Shown here: piece after piece, positions 40,437-48,278 of the stretch
Numbering within the stretch: position 1 is the first letter of the stretch
Layout: each line of letters starts with the position of its first letter
DNA from: an uncultured Eubacteriales bacterium
GTDB lineage: Bacteria > Bacillota > Clostridia > UBA1381 > UMGS1253
NCBI GenBank assembly: GCA_902492065.1
Contig: CABUKE010000004.1
Span: 1 to 64,000, forward strand
DNA: 64,000 bases
Direction: 5' to 3'
Notes under the pieces: generated by a model
Told to the model about the DNA's origin: nothing
Databases searched by the model: none
Seen by the model: only the letters and a program-made list of their open reading frames with translations
Made by a program: the position numbers and the translations under genes

Positions 40437-40988
40437 ATGGACGACTATATAGACTGGGAAATAGAGCAGAGGCGAGTCGGAGCATTTTATTTGGGAATGA
40501 CAAAAGAGGAATTGGTGAGGAAATTAGAGGAAATGGGCGTAGAGTATAGATTTGTTTGTAACGGAACCATGCTAAAGATTGATAGTATTACTTTTTGGTT
40601 TGGGCAGTTAGGGGATGATATGTTAGATAAAAACAATCTAACGGCGATGTATCTATACGATAATTTTCGCGGAAAATTTCAAGGCAAGATAGGAATAGGA
40701 ACGATTCCATACGAAGTAGTAGGTATTGAATATTATGGAGAGGTTGAGCCTGGTATGAGTAATACATTTTATTTACCAAGATATCCGGGCATAACATTTT
40801 CATTGAATGTAAAAAGTTTTGTGGATGATAAAACGCCAATTGAGGAAATTCATGTAACAAATTGGAAGTCAGAAATTGAATGGGCAGCTTTGTATAGAAA
40901 AGATAAATGGATGCAAGAAAACAGCATAAAGTTAATGGCAGAGTACCGGAAACTTGGGGAGGAGTATAGGAGGGGCAGAAATGAGTGA
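40437..40988 (+). CDS. hypothetical protein with MDDYIDWEIE start
   Basis: This gene encodes 183 residues. AGGAGG precedes ATG 40437. The sequence is acidic and aromatic, predicted as mixed alpha/beta: GAFYLGMTKEELVRKLEEMGVEYRFV, ITFWFGQLGDDMLDKNNLTAMYLY, then YYGEVEPGMSNTFYLPRYPGITFSL. The long charged helix at the end is KWMQENSIKLMAEYRKLGEEYRRG. There is no signal peptide or membrane segment. This style (GMTKEEL, then a short beta region) resembles SMI1/immunity-type proteins, but no family is claimed. The gene is A+T-rich compared with its neighbours, which suggests transfer. Its ribosome-binding site and first ten codons are repeated at 40964-41010. Confidence 0.65.
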   Translation: MDDYIDWEIEQRRVGAFYLGMTKEELVRKLEEMGVEYRFVCNGTMLKIDSITFWFGQLGDDMLDKNNLTAMYLYDNFRGKFQGKIGIGTIPYEVVGIEYYGEVEPGMSNTFYLPRYPGITFSLNVKSFVDDKTPIEEIHVTNWKSEIEWAALYRKDKWMQENSIKLMAEYRKLGEEYRRGRNE

Positions 40989-41224
40989 CTATATAGACTG
41001 GGAAATAGAGCCGGACAATCGTAGCGGTGCGCGGAGGTACGACGGTGTTTATGCAGGTGGACGACTGGTACATGTCGGTGAACGACGAGTGGATTGCGCT
41101 GGATGCGCCGCCGCGGGTTGTGAACGACCGGACGCTGATCCCGCTGCGCGCTGTGGCGGAGGCGCTTGGCGCGCAGGTCGGCTGGGACGAGGAAATGCAG
41201 ACTGTGACGGTGGAATTGGATTGA
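40981..41224 (+). pseudogene. chimeric remnant: repeated gene start joined to a stalk-domain fragment
   Basis: ATG 40981 has GGAGGGG upstream and begins M-S-D-Y-I-D-W-E-I-E, the same ten-residue start as the gene at 40437. After about 41010 that frame is meaningless. In frame 2 the DNA encodes the end of a copper amine oxidase N-terminal-like stalk domain: TIVAVRGGTTVFMQVDDW, LDAPPRVVNDRTLIPLRAVAEALGAQVGWDEEMQTVTVEL, then a stop at 41224. A recombination joined two unrelated gene pieces out of frame. The codon use of the second piece is G+C-rich, unlike the first. Confidence 0.65.
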
Positions 41225-41259
41225 CAATGTGAGAAAAAAGGGATATACATTTATCTTAT

Positions 41260-41287
41260 AAGGGCCTGTGGTAATCACAGGCCCTTT
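41260..41287 (+). terminator. terminator after the 40-kb remnant cluster
   Basis: AAGGGCCTGTG-GTAAT-CACAGGCCCTTTT, an 11-bp stem. Confidence 0.88.
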
Positions 41288-41485
41288 TGCTTGGTTTGCT
41301 TGCCTGTATTTACCGCTTGAAGGACGCATAGGCTGTGGTACAATGAACTTGCAATTTGCGGTTCCCGGATGGCTCTCATTCGGGGGTGGAAAATGAAAAC
41401 GCACGATACAGTGGGTACAATGCCCTCCTGCACCGCGCGTTTTGTGTTTTCAGGGATAACTAAAATACTTTGAGGAGGAAACAAG

Positions 41486-43276
41486 ATGAAAATACGTTTG
41501 TTGAGCGGTTTTCTGGCAGCAAGCATGCTGTTGACTTTTACGCCCACGCTGGGAGCGGCGGCCCATCGAGCGTTATACAGCTACCAACAGACCACGCAGG
41601 AAGAAAGGATTCAGATTGATTCTCTTAAGTTTCCGGACGAGGTGTTCCGCAATTGGCTGTTAAATCCGGCGAATTTGAACGGAGCTGGCGTAGACGGCGC
41701 ATTGACAAGACAGGAACTTGCACAAATCACACACATGGACGTGTCTGGACAGGGGATACAAAGTCTGAAAGGACTTGAAGTGTTTTTTGCCCTTCGGGAA
41801 CTCAATTGTTCCAGAAACCGACTGACGGAGCTGGATGTATCGGCTAATATGGAGCTAATACGTCTATACGCAGGCTACAATCAGCTTGAAAGTCTGTCAT
41901 TGGAGAACCACCCAAAGCTTGAAAGTCTGTCGTTCAGCCACAACCGGCTTCAGGAACTAGATGTTTTGAACACGCCTTCGTTAAAATGGATGAACAGCGA
42001 AATGAACCGGCTGACTCAACTCGACTTGTCGGAGAGCCCGGCTCTTGAGTGGCTCTCTGTGGTGAACAATCAGCTGACGGCAATAGACCTTTCTGGTAAC
42101 ATTAATTTGAGTTATCTTGCTTTATTTGACAATCAGCTGAAAGCCCTTGATATCAACAATCTTTCGGAGCTAACTTTTTTAGATGTGAGCTATAATTATT
42201 TGACGGCATTGGATTTGAGTCAGAACAATAGTATTGACCCAAACACGTCCCTTTGGGCTACGGAGAATTATTTAGAAGAGATAACCCTCCCGGTGCGTGA
42301 TGGAGCGGCTGTGTCAGCGCACCGCTATCAGGAACAGCATCCGGTCACGGGATACGACAGGGTGGAGTGGTATTATGATGCGGGTTTTACACGTCCGGTT
42401 CACGGCGCAGTGGAGGCGAATGGGCAGACGCTCTACTCAAAGCGTATTGCCAATGAGTACCAGATTCATTTTTCCGGCAATGACGGCAATGGCTCTATGC
42501 CTGTATTGACTGCTGTGTATGACCAACCGGTTACACTTCCGCCTGCACAGTTTACCCGCTATGGACACACCTTTGAACAGTGGGATACAGTTTCCAGAGG
42601 CGGCGGAGATACTTTTGCAGATGAACAGACGATTTTCAATCTCTCAGGCAAGGGGAACGGCGACCGAATCACACTCTATGCACAATGGAAACCGATTCAG
42701 TATAGCATTGCATTTGACGCAAATCATGCGTCTGCAACGGGTGATATGGAAGAAATCAGCGCGGTCTTTGGACAGGAAATACAGCTTCCGGTAAATACAT
42801 TTGCTGTAGATGGGTTGGAATTTGCTGGATGGGCGCGCTCTGCCGCCGGTCCGGTTCGGTACCGCGATGTATCAGAGGTATATAACCTTAGTACGATTGC
42901 AGATGAAACGGTAACGCTCTATGCTATTTGGCGGACGCCGATTGCACAGGTTCAGCAGCCATATCTTGATAAGCTGAATCAGGCGTTTTCCAGCTATGTG
43001 TCCAAAGATTATACCGAACAGGACTGGACGGAACTGACGGACATTTACACGTCTGCGGACAGCGCGATCCGTAGTTCCTCTGTTGTAGAGCATATGGAGC
43101 AGTACAGCAACCAGGGCATTGAGGATATGGACGGTATTAAAACTAGAGCAAGCCGCAGGCAGGAAATTCTGGATGGATGGCGGACCAAACATGCGCAGGT
43201 TATTGGTATTTTATCCAAGCATGTGCTGACAGAGAGTAATTACGCCGAGTATGCCGCACAGGCGCGGGAGGCTTGA
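41486..43276 (+). CDS. secreted LRR/InlB-repeat protein, N-terminal part (frameshifted from 43273-44514)
   Basis: This frame encodes 596 residues. It has a signal peptide (LLSGFLAASMLLTFTPTLGAAA), then about nine leucine-rich repeats of ~20 residues at ~75-270 (LRELNCSRNRLTELDVSAN, LSFSHNRLQELDV, FLDVSYNYLTALDLSQN). Two InlB B-type repeats follow (~325-490: IHFSGNDGNGSMPVLTAVYDQPVTLP, GHTFEQWDT, LYAQWKP; and EFAGWARS, LYAIWRTP), then a helical segment. The frame ends at TGA 43274-43276 inside sequence that continues smoothly in frame 1, with the missing SLH anchor there. It is a likely adhesin or surface-recognition protein. GAGGAGG precedes ATG 41486. Confidence 0.85.
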   Translation: MKIRLLSGFLAASMLLTFTPTLGAAAHRALYSYQQTTQEERIQIDSLKFPDEVFRNWLLNPANLNGAGVDGALTRQELAQITHMDVSGQGIQSLKGLEVFFALRELNCSRNRLTELDVSANMELIRLYAGYNQLESLSLENHPKLESLSFSHNRLQELDVLNTPSLKWMNSEMNRLTQLDLSESPALEWLSVVNNQLTAIDLSGNINLSYLALFDNQLKALDINNLSELTFLDVSYNYLTALDLSQNNSIDPNTSLWATENYLEEITLPVRDGAAVSAHRYQEQHPVTGYDRVEWYYDAGFTRPVHGAVEANGQTLYSKRIANEYQIHFSGNDGNGSMPVLTAVYDQPVTLPPAQFTRYGHTFEQWDTVSRGGGDTFADEQTIFNLSGKGNGDRITLYAQWKPIQYSIAFDANHASATGDMEEISAVFGQEIQLPVNTFAVDGLEFAGWARSAAGPVRYRDVSEVYNLSTIADETVTLYAIWRTPIAQVQQPYLDKLNQAFSSYVSKDYTEQDWTELTDIYTSADSAIRSSSVVEHMEQYSNQGIEDMDGIKTRASRRQEILDGWRTKHAQVIGILSKHVLTESNYAEYAAQAREA

Positions 43277-44514
43277 GCCTCCTTCCGGCGGAGCAGGCGA
43301 CGTCAGAGAAGCTGAACCAGTACCGCGCGGCGCTCGAAGGCTATGAGAAACTCAACAATGCGGCCAGAGCGCAGCTTGCGCCGCAGGTTCGTACGCAATT
43401 GGAGAGTGGAAAGGAGCTTGCCGACCAAAAGCGCAACGCAGCGGCACAACTGCATGTGTCCTATCAGGAAATGGGACTGGGCCAGGCTTCCGAACAGGTG
43501 CAGCAGGCCGTGCTAAACGCTTTCAAACAGGGCATTGACGCAATCGAACGTGCCGGCTCCGTTCAGGAAGTTCAAACTGCAATGGAGGAAGGGCGGCAGG
43601 CCATGCTGTATGCGTTAGTTGTACCTGAACCGCCTGTCACGCCCTCTCCATCGCCGACGCCTACTCCGCCGGGAACTGGCGGTGGCAGCACAGGCGGTGG
43701 AGGCGGCTCGGTTATTACGAGCTATCAAATCCGAGTGGAAACTGCGGAACATGGTGTTGTGACGGCAGATGCGGCAAAGGCAGTCAAGGGGGAGACGATA
43801 ACGCTTCAGGCGGCCGCCAATCCGGGCTATGAGCTGGAATCACTTTCCGTCACAGAGAGCAGCGGCAAGGCCGTTCCAACTACAGCGCAGGAGGACGGAC
43901 GTATAACCTTTGTTATGCCTGCCGCAAATGTAATCGTTCGGGCGGCATTCCGCGCGTTGGAAACACCGTGGGAAAATCCATTCACGGACGTAGCCGAAGA
44001 AGCGTGGTTCTACGGCCCGATTCAGTACGTGGCACAGAACAACCTTTTTGCCGGAATGGGAGACGGACAATTCCAACCGGATGGCTCCATGACACGTGCG
44101 ATGCTTGTGACCGTACTCTACCGCGCGGCCGGCGAACCGGAGATTTTTGTTCCGGAGGCGTCCTTTGACGATGTTGCGCCGGAAAGCTGGTACGGCCCTG
44201 CTGTATACTGGGCAAAGCAACAGGGCATTACAGCCGGTGCGTCTGAATCGAGCTTTGAGCCGGAGGCGAGCATTACGCGGGAACAGCTTGCAGCTATGCT
44301 GCACCGTTTTGCCGGAACACCGGCAGCAGAAGGCTTGCTCGCTGGCTTTGTTGATGCAGACGAGATGGAAGAGTTTGCGGCCGATGCGCTGGGCTGGGCA
44401 GTTGCACACGGCATTATTAAAGGACAGGGCGGCGGTATTCTGGCACCGAAGGGAATTGCCACACGCGCCCAAGTAGCACAAATGTTGATGAATTTTATTG
44501 AGCTTGAAAAATAA
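43273..44514 (+). CDS. C-terminal part of the LRR surface protein with three SLH domains
   Basis: This frame encodes 413 residues, read from TTG 43273, which overlaps the TGA of the preceding frame (TTGA). It continues the helical region (KLNQYRAALEGYEKLNNAARAQL), then a Pro/Thr/Ser and Gly-rich linker near 118-142. A bacterial repeat domain follows (RVETAEHGVVTADAAKAVKGE, GYELESLSV, VPTTAQEDGRITFVMPAANV), and finally three SLH modules (NPFTDVAEEAWFYGPIQYVAQN, ASFDDVAPESWYGPAVYWAKQQG, FVDADEMEEFAADALGWAVAHG). There is no signal peptide or usable ribosome-binding site, so alone it could not reach the surface. It is best seen as the 3' half of one gene broken by a small indel near 43265-43276. 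Confidence 0.8.
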   Translation: MSLLPAEQATSEKLNQYRAALEGYEKLNNAARAQLAPQVRTQLESGKELADQKRNAAAQLHVSYQEMGLGQASEQVQQAVLNAFKQGIDAIERAGSVQEVQTAMEEGRQAMLYALVVPEPPVTPSPSPTPTPPGTGGGSTGGGGGSVITSYQIRVETAEHGVVTADAAKAVKGETITLQAAANPGYELESLSVTESSGKAVPTTAQEDGRITFVMPAANVIVRAAFRALETPWENPFTDVAEEAWFYGPIQYVAQNNLFAGMGDGQFQPDGSMTRAMLVTVLYRAAGEPEIFVPEASFDDVAPESWYGPAVYWAKQQGITAGASESSFEPEASITREQLAAMLHRFAGTPAAEGLLAGFVDADEMEEFAADALGWAVAHGIIKGQGGGILAPKGIATRAQVAQMLMNFIELEK

Positions 44515-44528
44515 TTTTAAAATAAAGA

Positions 44529-44563
44529 AAAAACCCCAGCGAAGAAATCCTCCGCTGGGTTTT
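44529..44563. terminator. bidirectional terminator
   Basis: AAAACCCCAGCG and CGCTGGGTTTT arms. It lies between the SLH gene and the convergent M14 peptidase gene. Confidence 0.85.
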
Positions 44564-44578
44564 ATTGTTATCTAATCC

Positions 44579-45445
44579 TCACGCATTCGCCGCGCCGTAC
44601 ATCATCACACAGATATTCTCCCCGAGCACCTGCTCGAGCTGGTCGAAGCCGATTGGGTTTTTACCCAGCCCAAGCTCAATCGTAAAGCCGGGCCGGTCGT
44701 ACTCTTTGATAAACCAGTCCTTGTACCCACCGAAAGCCGCCGTCCCCGTCGGTTTTGTCGCAGTATAGCCGGAAATGCGCGCAAACTGTTGGGCGAGCTC
44801 CTCGCCGCGGGGCGGGACGTGCCCCTCAAAGTCGTAGTAGATTTCCTGCCCCTGCGAGTGGTAGGCAATGACGAGCGCAGGGTCAATCTCACGTGTGAGC
44901 TGGGCAAGCGCGCGGCTCTCCGGCTCGCTCTCCGGGTAAGGCCCACCGTAGCGCGACGGCGCCGGCCCGGGCAGAATTGGGTCAAAGTTTGCGTTGTAGT
45001 TGTGGTTTAGGTCCACGCCGTTGATGTTGGCCTGCCATGTGGTGGCAAAGTCGAGGTCGGGGAACAGCTCCCGCAGCCTTTGATAGTAGGGGCTGCTCTG
45101 CGGGATGTTGCCTGCTACGAGATCAATCCCGTCCGGGTTGAGCATGGGAACGATGTACATGGTCGTTTCGACGGCAAGCTCCCGCGCATTGTAGCCGCAC
45201 AGCTCCTTGCCATTTTTGATCGCGTCGGCGTATGCGCGCACGAACGACATGATCATGGCGCTGGTGAGCCATTCAAGGCTGTGATGGCCGGATACGTAGA
45301 GTACCTTTTTCGGTCCTGTGCCGATTTTTATGCCATAGAGCGGCTTGCCCATGACGCTTTGGCCAAATTTAAAGAAGCGCAAAAACGGGTAATCTGCCGC
45401 AAACGACACGATATCAGCCATTACATCGGAATAGGTGTATGCCAT
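44579..45445 (-). CDS. M14-family metallocarboxypeptidase (peptidoglycan or spore type)
   Basis: This gene encodes 288 residues. The zinc site is HSLE (His55, Glu58, in VSGHHSLEW) with the third ligand in VIAYHSQGQEIYY near 195. YIVPMLNPDGIDL, NGVDLNHNYNANFD (substrate-binding Asn/Arg region), SRYGGPYPESEPESRAL and FTIELGLGKNP (catalytic Glu) complete the family marks. The layout is like gamma-D-glutamyl-diamino acid endopeptidases such as YqgT, without LysM domains. There is no signal peptide, so it may act in the mother cell or forespore. It is the last gene of a spoVB-spmA-spmB group (29 bases after spmB). GGAGGAG precedes ATG 45445. Confidence 0.88.
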   Translation of the reverse strand: MAYTYSDVMADIVSFAADYPFLRFFKFGQSVMGKPLYGIKIGTGPKKVLYVSGHHSLEWLTSAMIMSFVRAYADAIKNGKELCGYNARELAVETTMYIVPMLNPDGIDLVAGNIPQSSPYYQRLRELFPDLDFATTWQANINGVDLNHNYNANFDPILPGPAPSRYGGPYPESEPESRALAQLTREIDPALVIAYHSQGQEIYYDFEGHVPPRGEELAQQFARISGYTATKPTGTAAFGGYKDWFIKEYDRPGFTIELGLGKNPIGFDQLEQVLGENICVMMYGAANA

Positions 45446-45474
45446 GTGAACTCCTCCTGTTTTTTATGCTATAT

Positions 45475-46005
45475 TTATTGAAAGAAAAATCTGCAAACAA
45501 TCAGGCACAGCACGACGCTGGCAAGGTCGGCAAAGAGCGCGGCGGCAACGGTGTGGCGCGTGTTCTTGATGCCGACTGCGCCAAAGTAGACTGCCAGCGT
45601 GTAGAACGTGGTTTCCGTTGCGCCAGCCATGACGCAGGCTGTCTTGGCGACTGCGCTATCCGGGCCGAACGTGTTGACGATTCCGGTCACAATGCCGATC
45701 GACCCGCTCCCGGAAACGGGGCGCAAGAGTGCGAGCGGCAGCAGGTTTTCGTCTAGACCAATCAGGTTCGTTACCGGGCGCAGCGCCCAGGCGAGCGCGT
45801 CGAGCGCACCGGACGCGCGCAGCATCGCGATTGCGACCATCAGCGCAATCACGGGCGCGACAATAGACACGGCTGTTTTGAGGCCGTCCTTTGCGCCAGC
45901 GGTGAAGCAGTCGAATACGCTGACGCGGCGGAGCAGGCCAAAGCTCAGGATGAGCAGGATAACAAACGGAATTGCCGCCGAACAGAGGAACGCAGCCACC
46001 TTCAT
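45475..46005 (-). CDS. spmB: spore maturation protein B
   Basis: This gene encodes 176 residues. It is an integral membrane protein of the nucleoside-recognition (gate) family: FDCFTAGAKDGLKTAVSIVAPVIALMVAIAMLRASGALD, LPLALLRPVSGSGSIGIVT, ACVMAGATETTFYTLAVYFGAVGIKNTRHTV. With SpmA it is needed for full dehydration of the spore core. ATG 46005 overlaps the spmA stop by four bases (ATGA), so the pair is translationally coupled; the longer frame upstream is antisense noise. Confidence 0.93.
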   Translation of the reverse strand: MKVAAFLCSAAIPFVILLILSFGLLRRVSVFDCFTAGAKDGLKTAVSIVAPVIALMVAIAMLRASGALDALAWALRPVTNLIGLDENLLPLALLRPVSGSGSIGIVTGIVNTFGPDSAVAKTACVMAGATETTFYTLAVYFGAVGIKNTRHTVAAALFADLASVVLCLIVCRFFFQ

Positions 46006-46589
46006 AACCGTTTCCTCCCCGTACGCGACAGAGCGGCGCACATCAGCGCACCGAGAACAAGTGCGGCAAACGAGGCAATCAGCGTCGGAAGGATGATGTC
46101 GAACGGGTTCTGTGCGCCCGCGCCGCTCAAAATCGCAATCATGGTCGTCGGGATGAGCTGGATAGAGGCGGTGTTGACGACAACAAACATGCACATGGCG
46201 TTTGACGCAACGCCGCTGTGCCCGCCGAGCTGGTCAAGCTCCTGCATGGCTTTGATGCCGAAAGGCGTCGCGGCGTTACCCATGCCGAGCAGGTTCGCGC
46301 TCATGTTCGATACAATTGCGCCTGCCGCGTCGGAGTCCGGCTTTATGCTCGGGAACAGCAGGCGGATGACCGGGCGGAGCAGCCGACGCAGCGCAGCGAT
46401 GACGCCACCCGCTTCTGCGATTTTTAGCAGTCCGCTCCAAAAGCACATGGCCCCGGTGAGCGCAAGCGTCGTCATGACCGCGTCCTTTGCCGCGGCGAGC
46501 GCCTCGGTCGCAATCAGGTCGAGCCGCCCGTTAATTGCGCCGAACACGATTGCAAGAATCATCATAAAAGCCCAGATATAATTTAGCAT
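46002..46589 (-). CDS. spmA: spore maturation protein A
   Basis: This gene encodes 195 residues in the membrane. It has the nucleoside-recognition gate domain: ALAAAKDAVMTTLALTGAMCFWSGLLKIAEAGG, LLRPVIRLLFPSIKPDSDAAGAIVSNMSANLLGMGNAATPFGIKAMQEL, MFVVVNTASIQLIPTTMIAI. This is the signature of SpmA. GGAGGG precedes ATG 46589. It lies 8 bases after spoVB and overlaps spmB, so all are one operon for spore formation. Confidence 0.94.
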   Translation of the reverse strand: MLNYIWAFMMILAIVFGAINGRLDLIATEALAAAKDAVMTTLALTGAMCFWSGLLKIAEAGGVIAALRRLLRPVIRLLFPSIKPDSDAAGAIVSNMSANLLGMGNAATPFGIKAMQELDQLGGHSGVASNAMCMFVVVNTASIQLIPTTMIAILSGAGAQNPFDIILPTLIASFAALVLGALMCAALSRTGRKRL

Positions 46590-46597
46590 AAGCCCTC

Positions 46598-48157
46598 CTA
46601 ACTGCGGCGTTTTCTAAGTGGCTGCAAATCCTCGCGCGTGATACACTTAAACAGAAGCAAAAAGGCAAGGTAGAGCGCACACACGAGCAGACAGCCTGCG
46701 CACAGCGCCACGACCGGATAGACGCAGACCGTCAGAAGCACAGACTTGAGCGCACTGACGCAGAGCATGGCAGGCGCGGCGGCGAGGAGCGGCTTTACGA
46801 CCCATTTACCCCACTCGATTCCGAGCCCGGTTACAGAAAACAGTTGTTTCATGTTCAAACACGACGTAAACAGATTGCTCACCACCATGATTGCCAAAAA
46901 TGCGTTCATGCCGAAGTGCGGCAGAAGAAACAGAATCAAAATAATGCGGATGGCGGAGTTGTATACGTTGTAACGCAGGGAGGCCGCCTGCTGGTTAAGT
47001 CCGTTTAAAATCCCGGCGATGATGCTTTCGACATACATGAAGGGGATAATCGGCGCGAGCACGAGGATGTAGAAGCCGACCTCGTAATCGCGGTAGAACA
47101 GGTAGCCGATTTCATAGGCGTACACGGTAAAGACCGCCCCAATCAGCACAGAGCTGACAATGGTGAGAAACATGGTGCGCTGGATGGTGCTTCTGAGCGC
47201 AGCCTTCTGGCCCCGTGCGCCGTACTCCGACACCTCCGGAATAAGCAGCGTGGAGAGCGCGCCCAGAAATGATGATGGGAAAAACAGCACTGGGAGCGCC
47301 ATCCCCTTGAGCATACCGAACTGGGAGAGAGAGGCTTCCTTTGAGAGCGTGTAGCGGGTCAGCGCATCCGGAACCATGATATTTTCGATTGTATGTAAGA
47401 TGGTGTTTAAGTAGCTGCTGAGCGCGACCGGGATGCCGATGTAAGACATCTGCCGCAATATGCGGCTCGGCGCTTTATGCAGATCGGCCAGCCCGTGTTT
47501 GTCGCGCAGATAGCCGATATAGATGTACAAGCACGCGCCCACCTCGGACAGGGCGTTGCCGGTTACGACTGCGGCGCACGCCTGCGACAAATTGCCCGCG
47601 TCGACACGGCTGAGCAGAAACACGACGACAGCAATGCGAATCAGTTGCTCAAACAACTGGGAATTGGACGGCGTGGACGCCTTGCGCCGTGCCATAAAGT
47701 ACCCCTTCAGGCACGACGACACTGCCATAAACGGCAGCCCGAACGACAGGATTCTAAGCGACAGCGCCGCGCGCTCATCCTTGAGCCAATACAGCGCCGC
47801 TGTATCCGCGCAGCTATACATCAGTGTGCAGGAAAAAACGCCGAGTACAATGCTGGCGCCGAGTGTGCGCGACAGGATTTTTTTGACTGCGCTTTTTCCG
47901 CCAAGACCGATATGCTCCGACACAAGGCGCGTCGTCGCAATGCCAATCCCGGAGGAAGCCAGCGCGCTGGCAAAGGTGTAGACGGAAAAAATGAGCTGAT
48001 GCAGGCCCATGCCCTCCGCGCCTATGGCGTTTGAAATATAAATGCGGAAAAAGATTCCGATTGCGCGCAGCAAAATCGCCGTAGCGGTCAGGATGATTGC
48101 ATTCTTAAAAAAAAGTCGTTTTTGCAAGGCGGCACTTCCATTTCGAGATAAATTCAT
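46598..48157 (-). CDS. spoVB: SpoVB-type polysaccharide/lipid flippase (MOP superfamily)
   Basis: This gene encodes 519 residues with about fourteen hydrophobic segments. NAIILTATAILLRAIGIFFRIYISNAIGAEGMGLHQLIFSVYTFASALASSGI at the N-terminus and LTRYTLSKEASLSQFGMLKGMALPVLFFPSSFLGALSTLLIPEVSEY in the middle fit SpoVB, a sporulation protein thought to flip the lipid-linked cortex precursor. Association with spmA-spmB in the same operon supports a sporulation role. The start at ATG 48157 has only a weak ribosome-binding site (GCAGGA). A longer product is not possible because the upstream frame is closed. Confidence 0.88.
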   Translation of the reverse strand: MNLSRNGSAALQKRLFFKNAIILTATAILLRAIGIFFRIYISNAIGAEGMGLHQLIFSVYTFASALASSGIGIATTRLVSEHIGLGGKSAVKKILSRTLGASIVLGVFSCTLMYSCADTAALYWLKDERAALSLRILSFGLPFMAVSSCLKGYFMARRKASTPSNSQLFEQLIRIAVVVFLLSRVDAGNLSQACAAVVTGNALSEVGACLYIYIGYLRDKHGLADLHKAPSRILRQMSYIGIPVALSSYLNTILHTIENIMVPDALTRYTLSKEASLSQFGMLKGMALPVLFFPSSFLGALSTLLIPEVSEYGARGQKAALRSTIQRTMFLTIVSSVLIGAVFTVYAYEIGYLFYRDYEVGFYILVLAPIIPFMYVESIIAGILNGLNQQAASLRYNVYNSAIRIILILFLLPHFGMNAFLAIMVVSNLFTSCLNMKQLFSVTGLGIEWGKWVVKPLLAAAPAMLCVSALKSVLLTVCVYPVVALCAGCLLVCALYLAFLLLFKCITREDLQPLRKRRS

Positions 48158-48278
48158 GTCCTGCTACTTATGTATATTAGTTTTTGCGAAAAATTATTGC
48201 CTTCTGTTAAAAATTTTTTACAGTTTGCCGATTTCGCAGAAAAGTCATTGACAAATGCGAAAAAAAGGAATACCCTTA

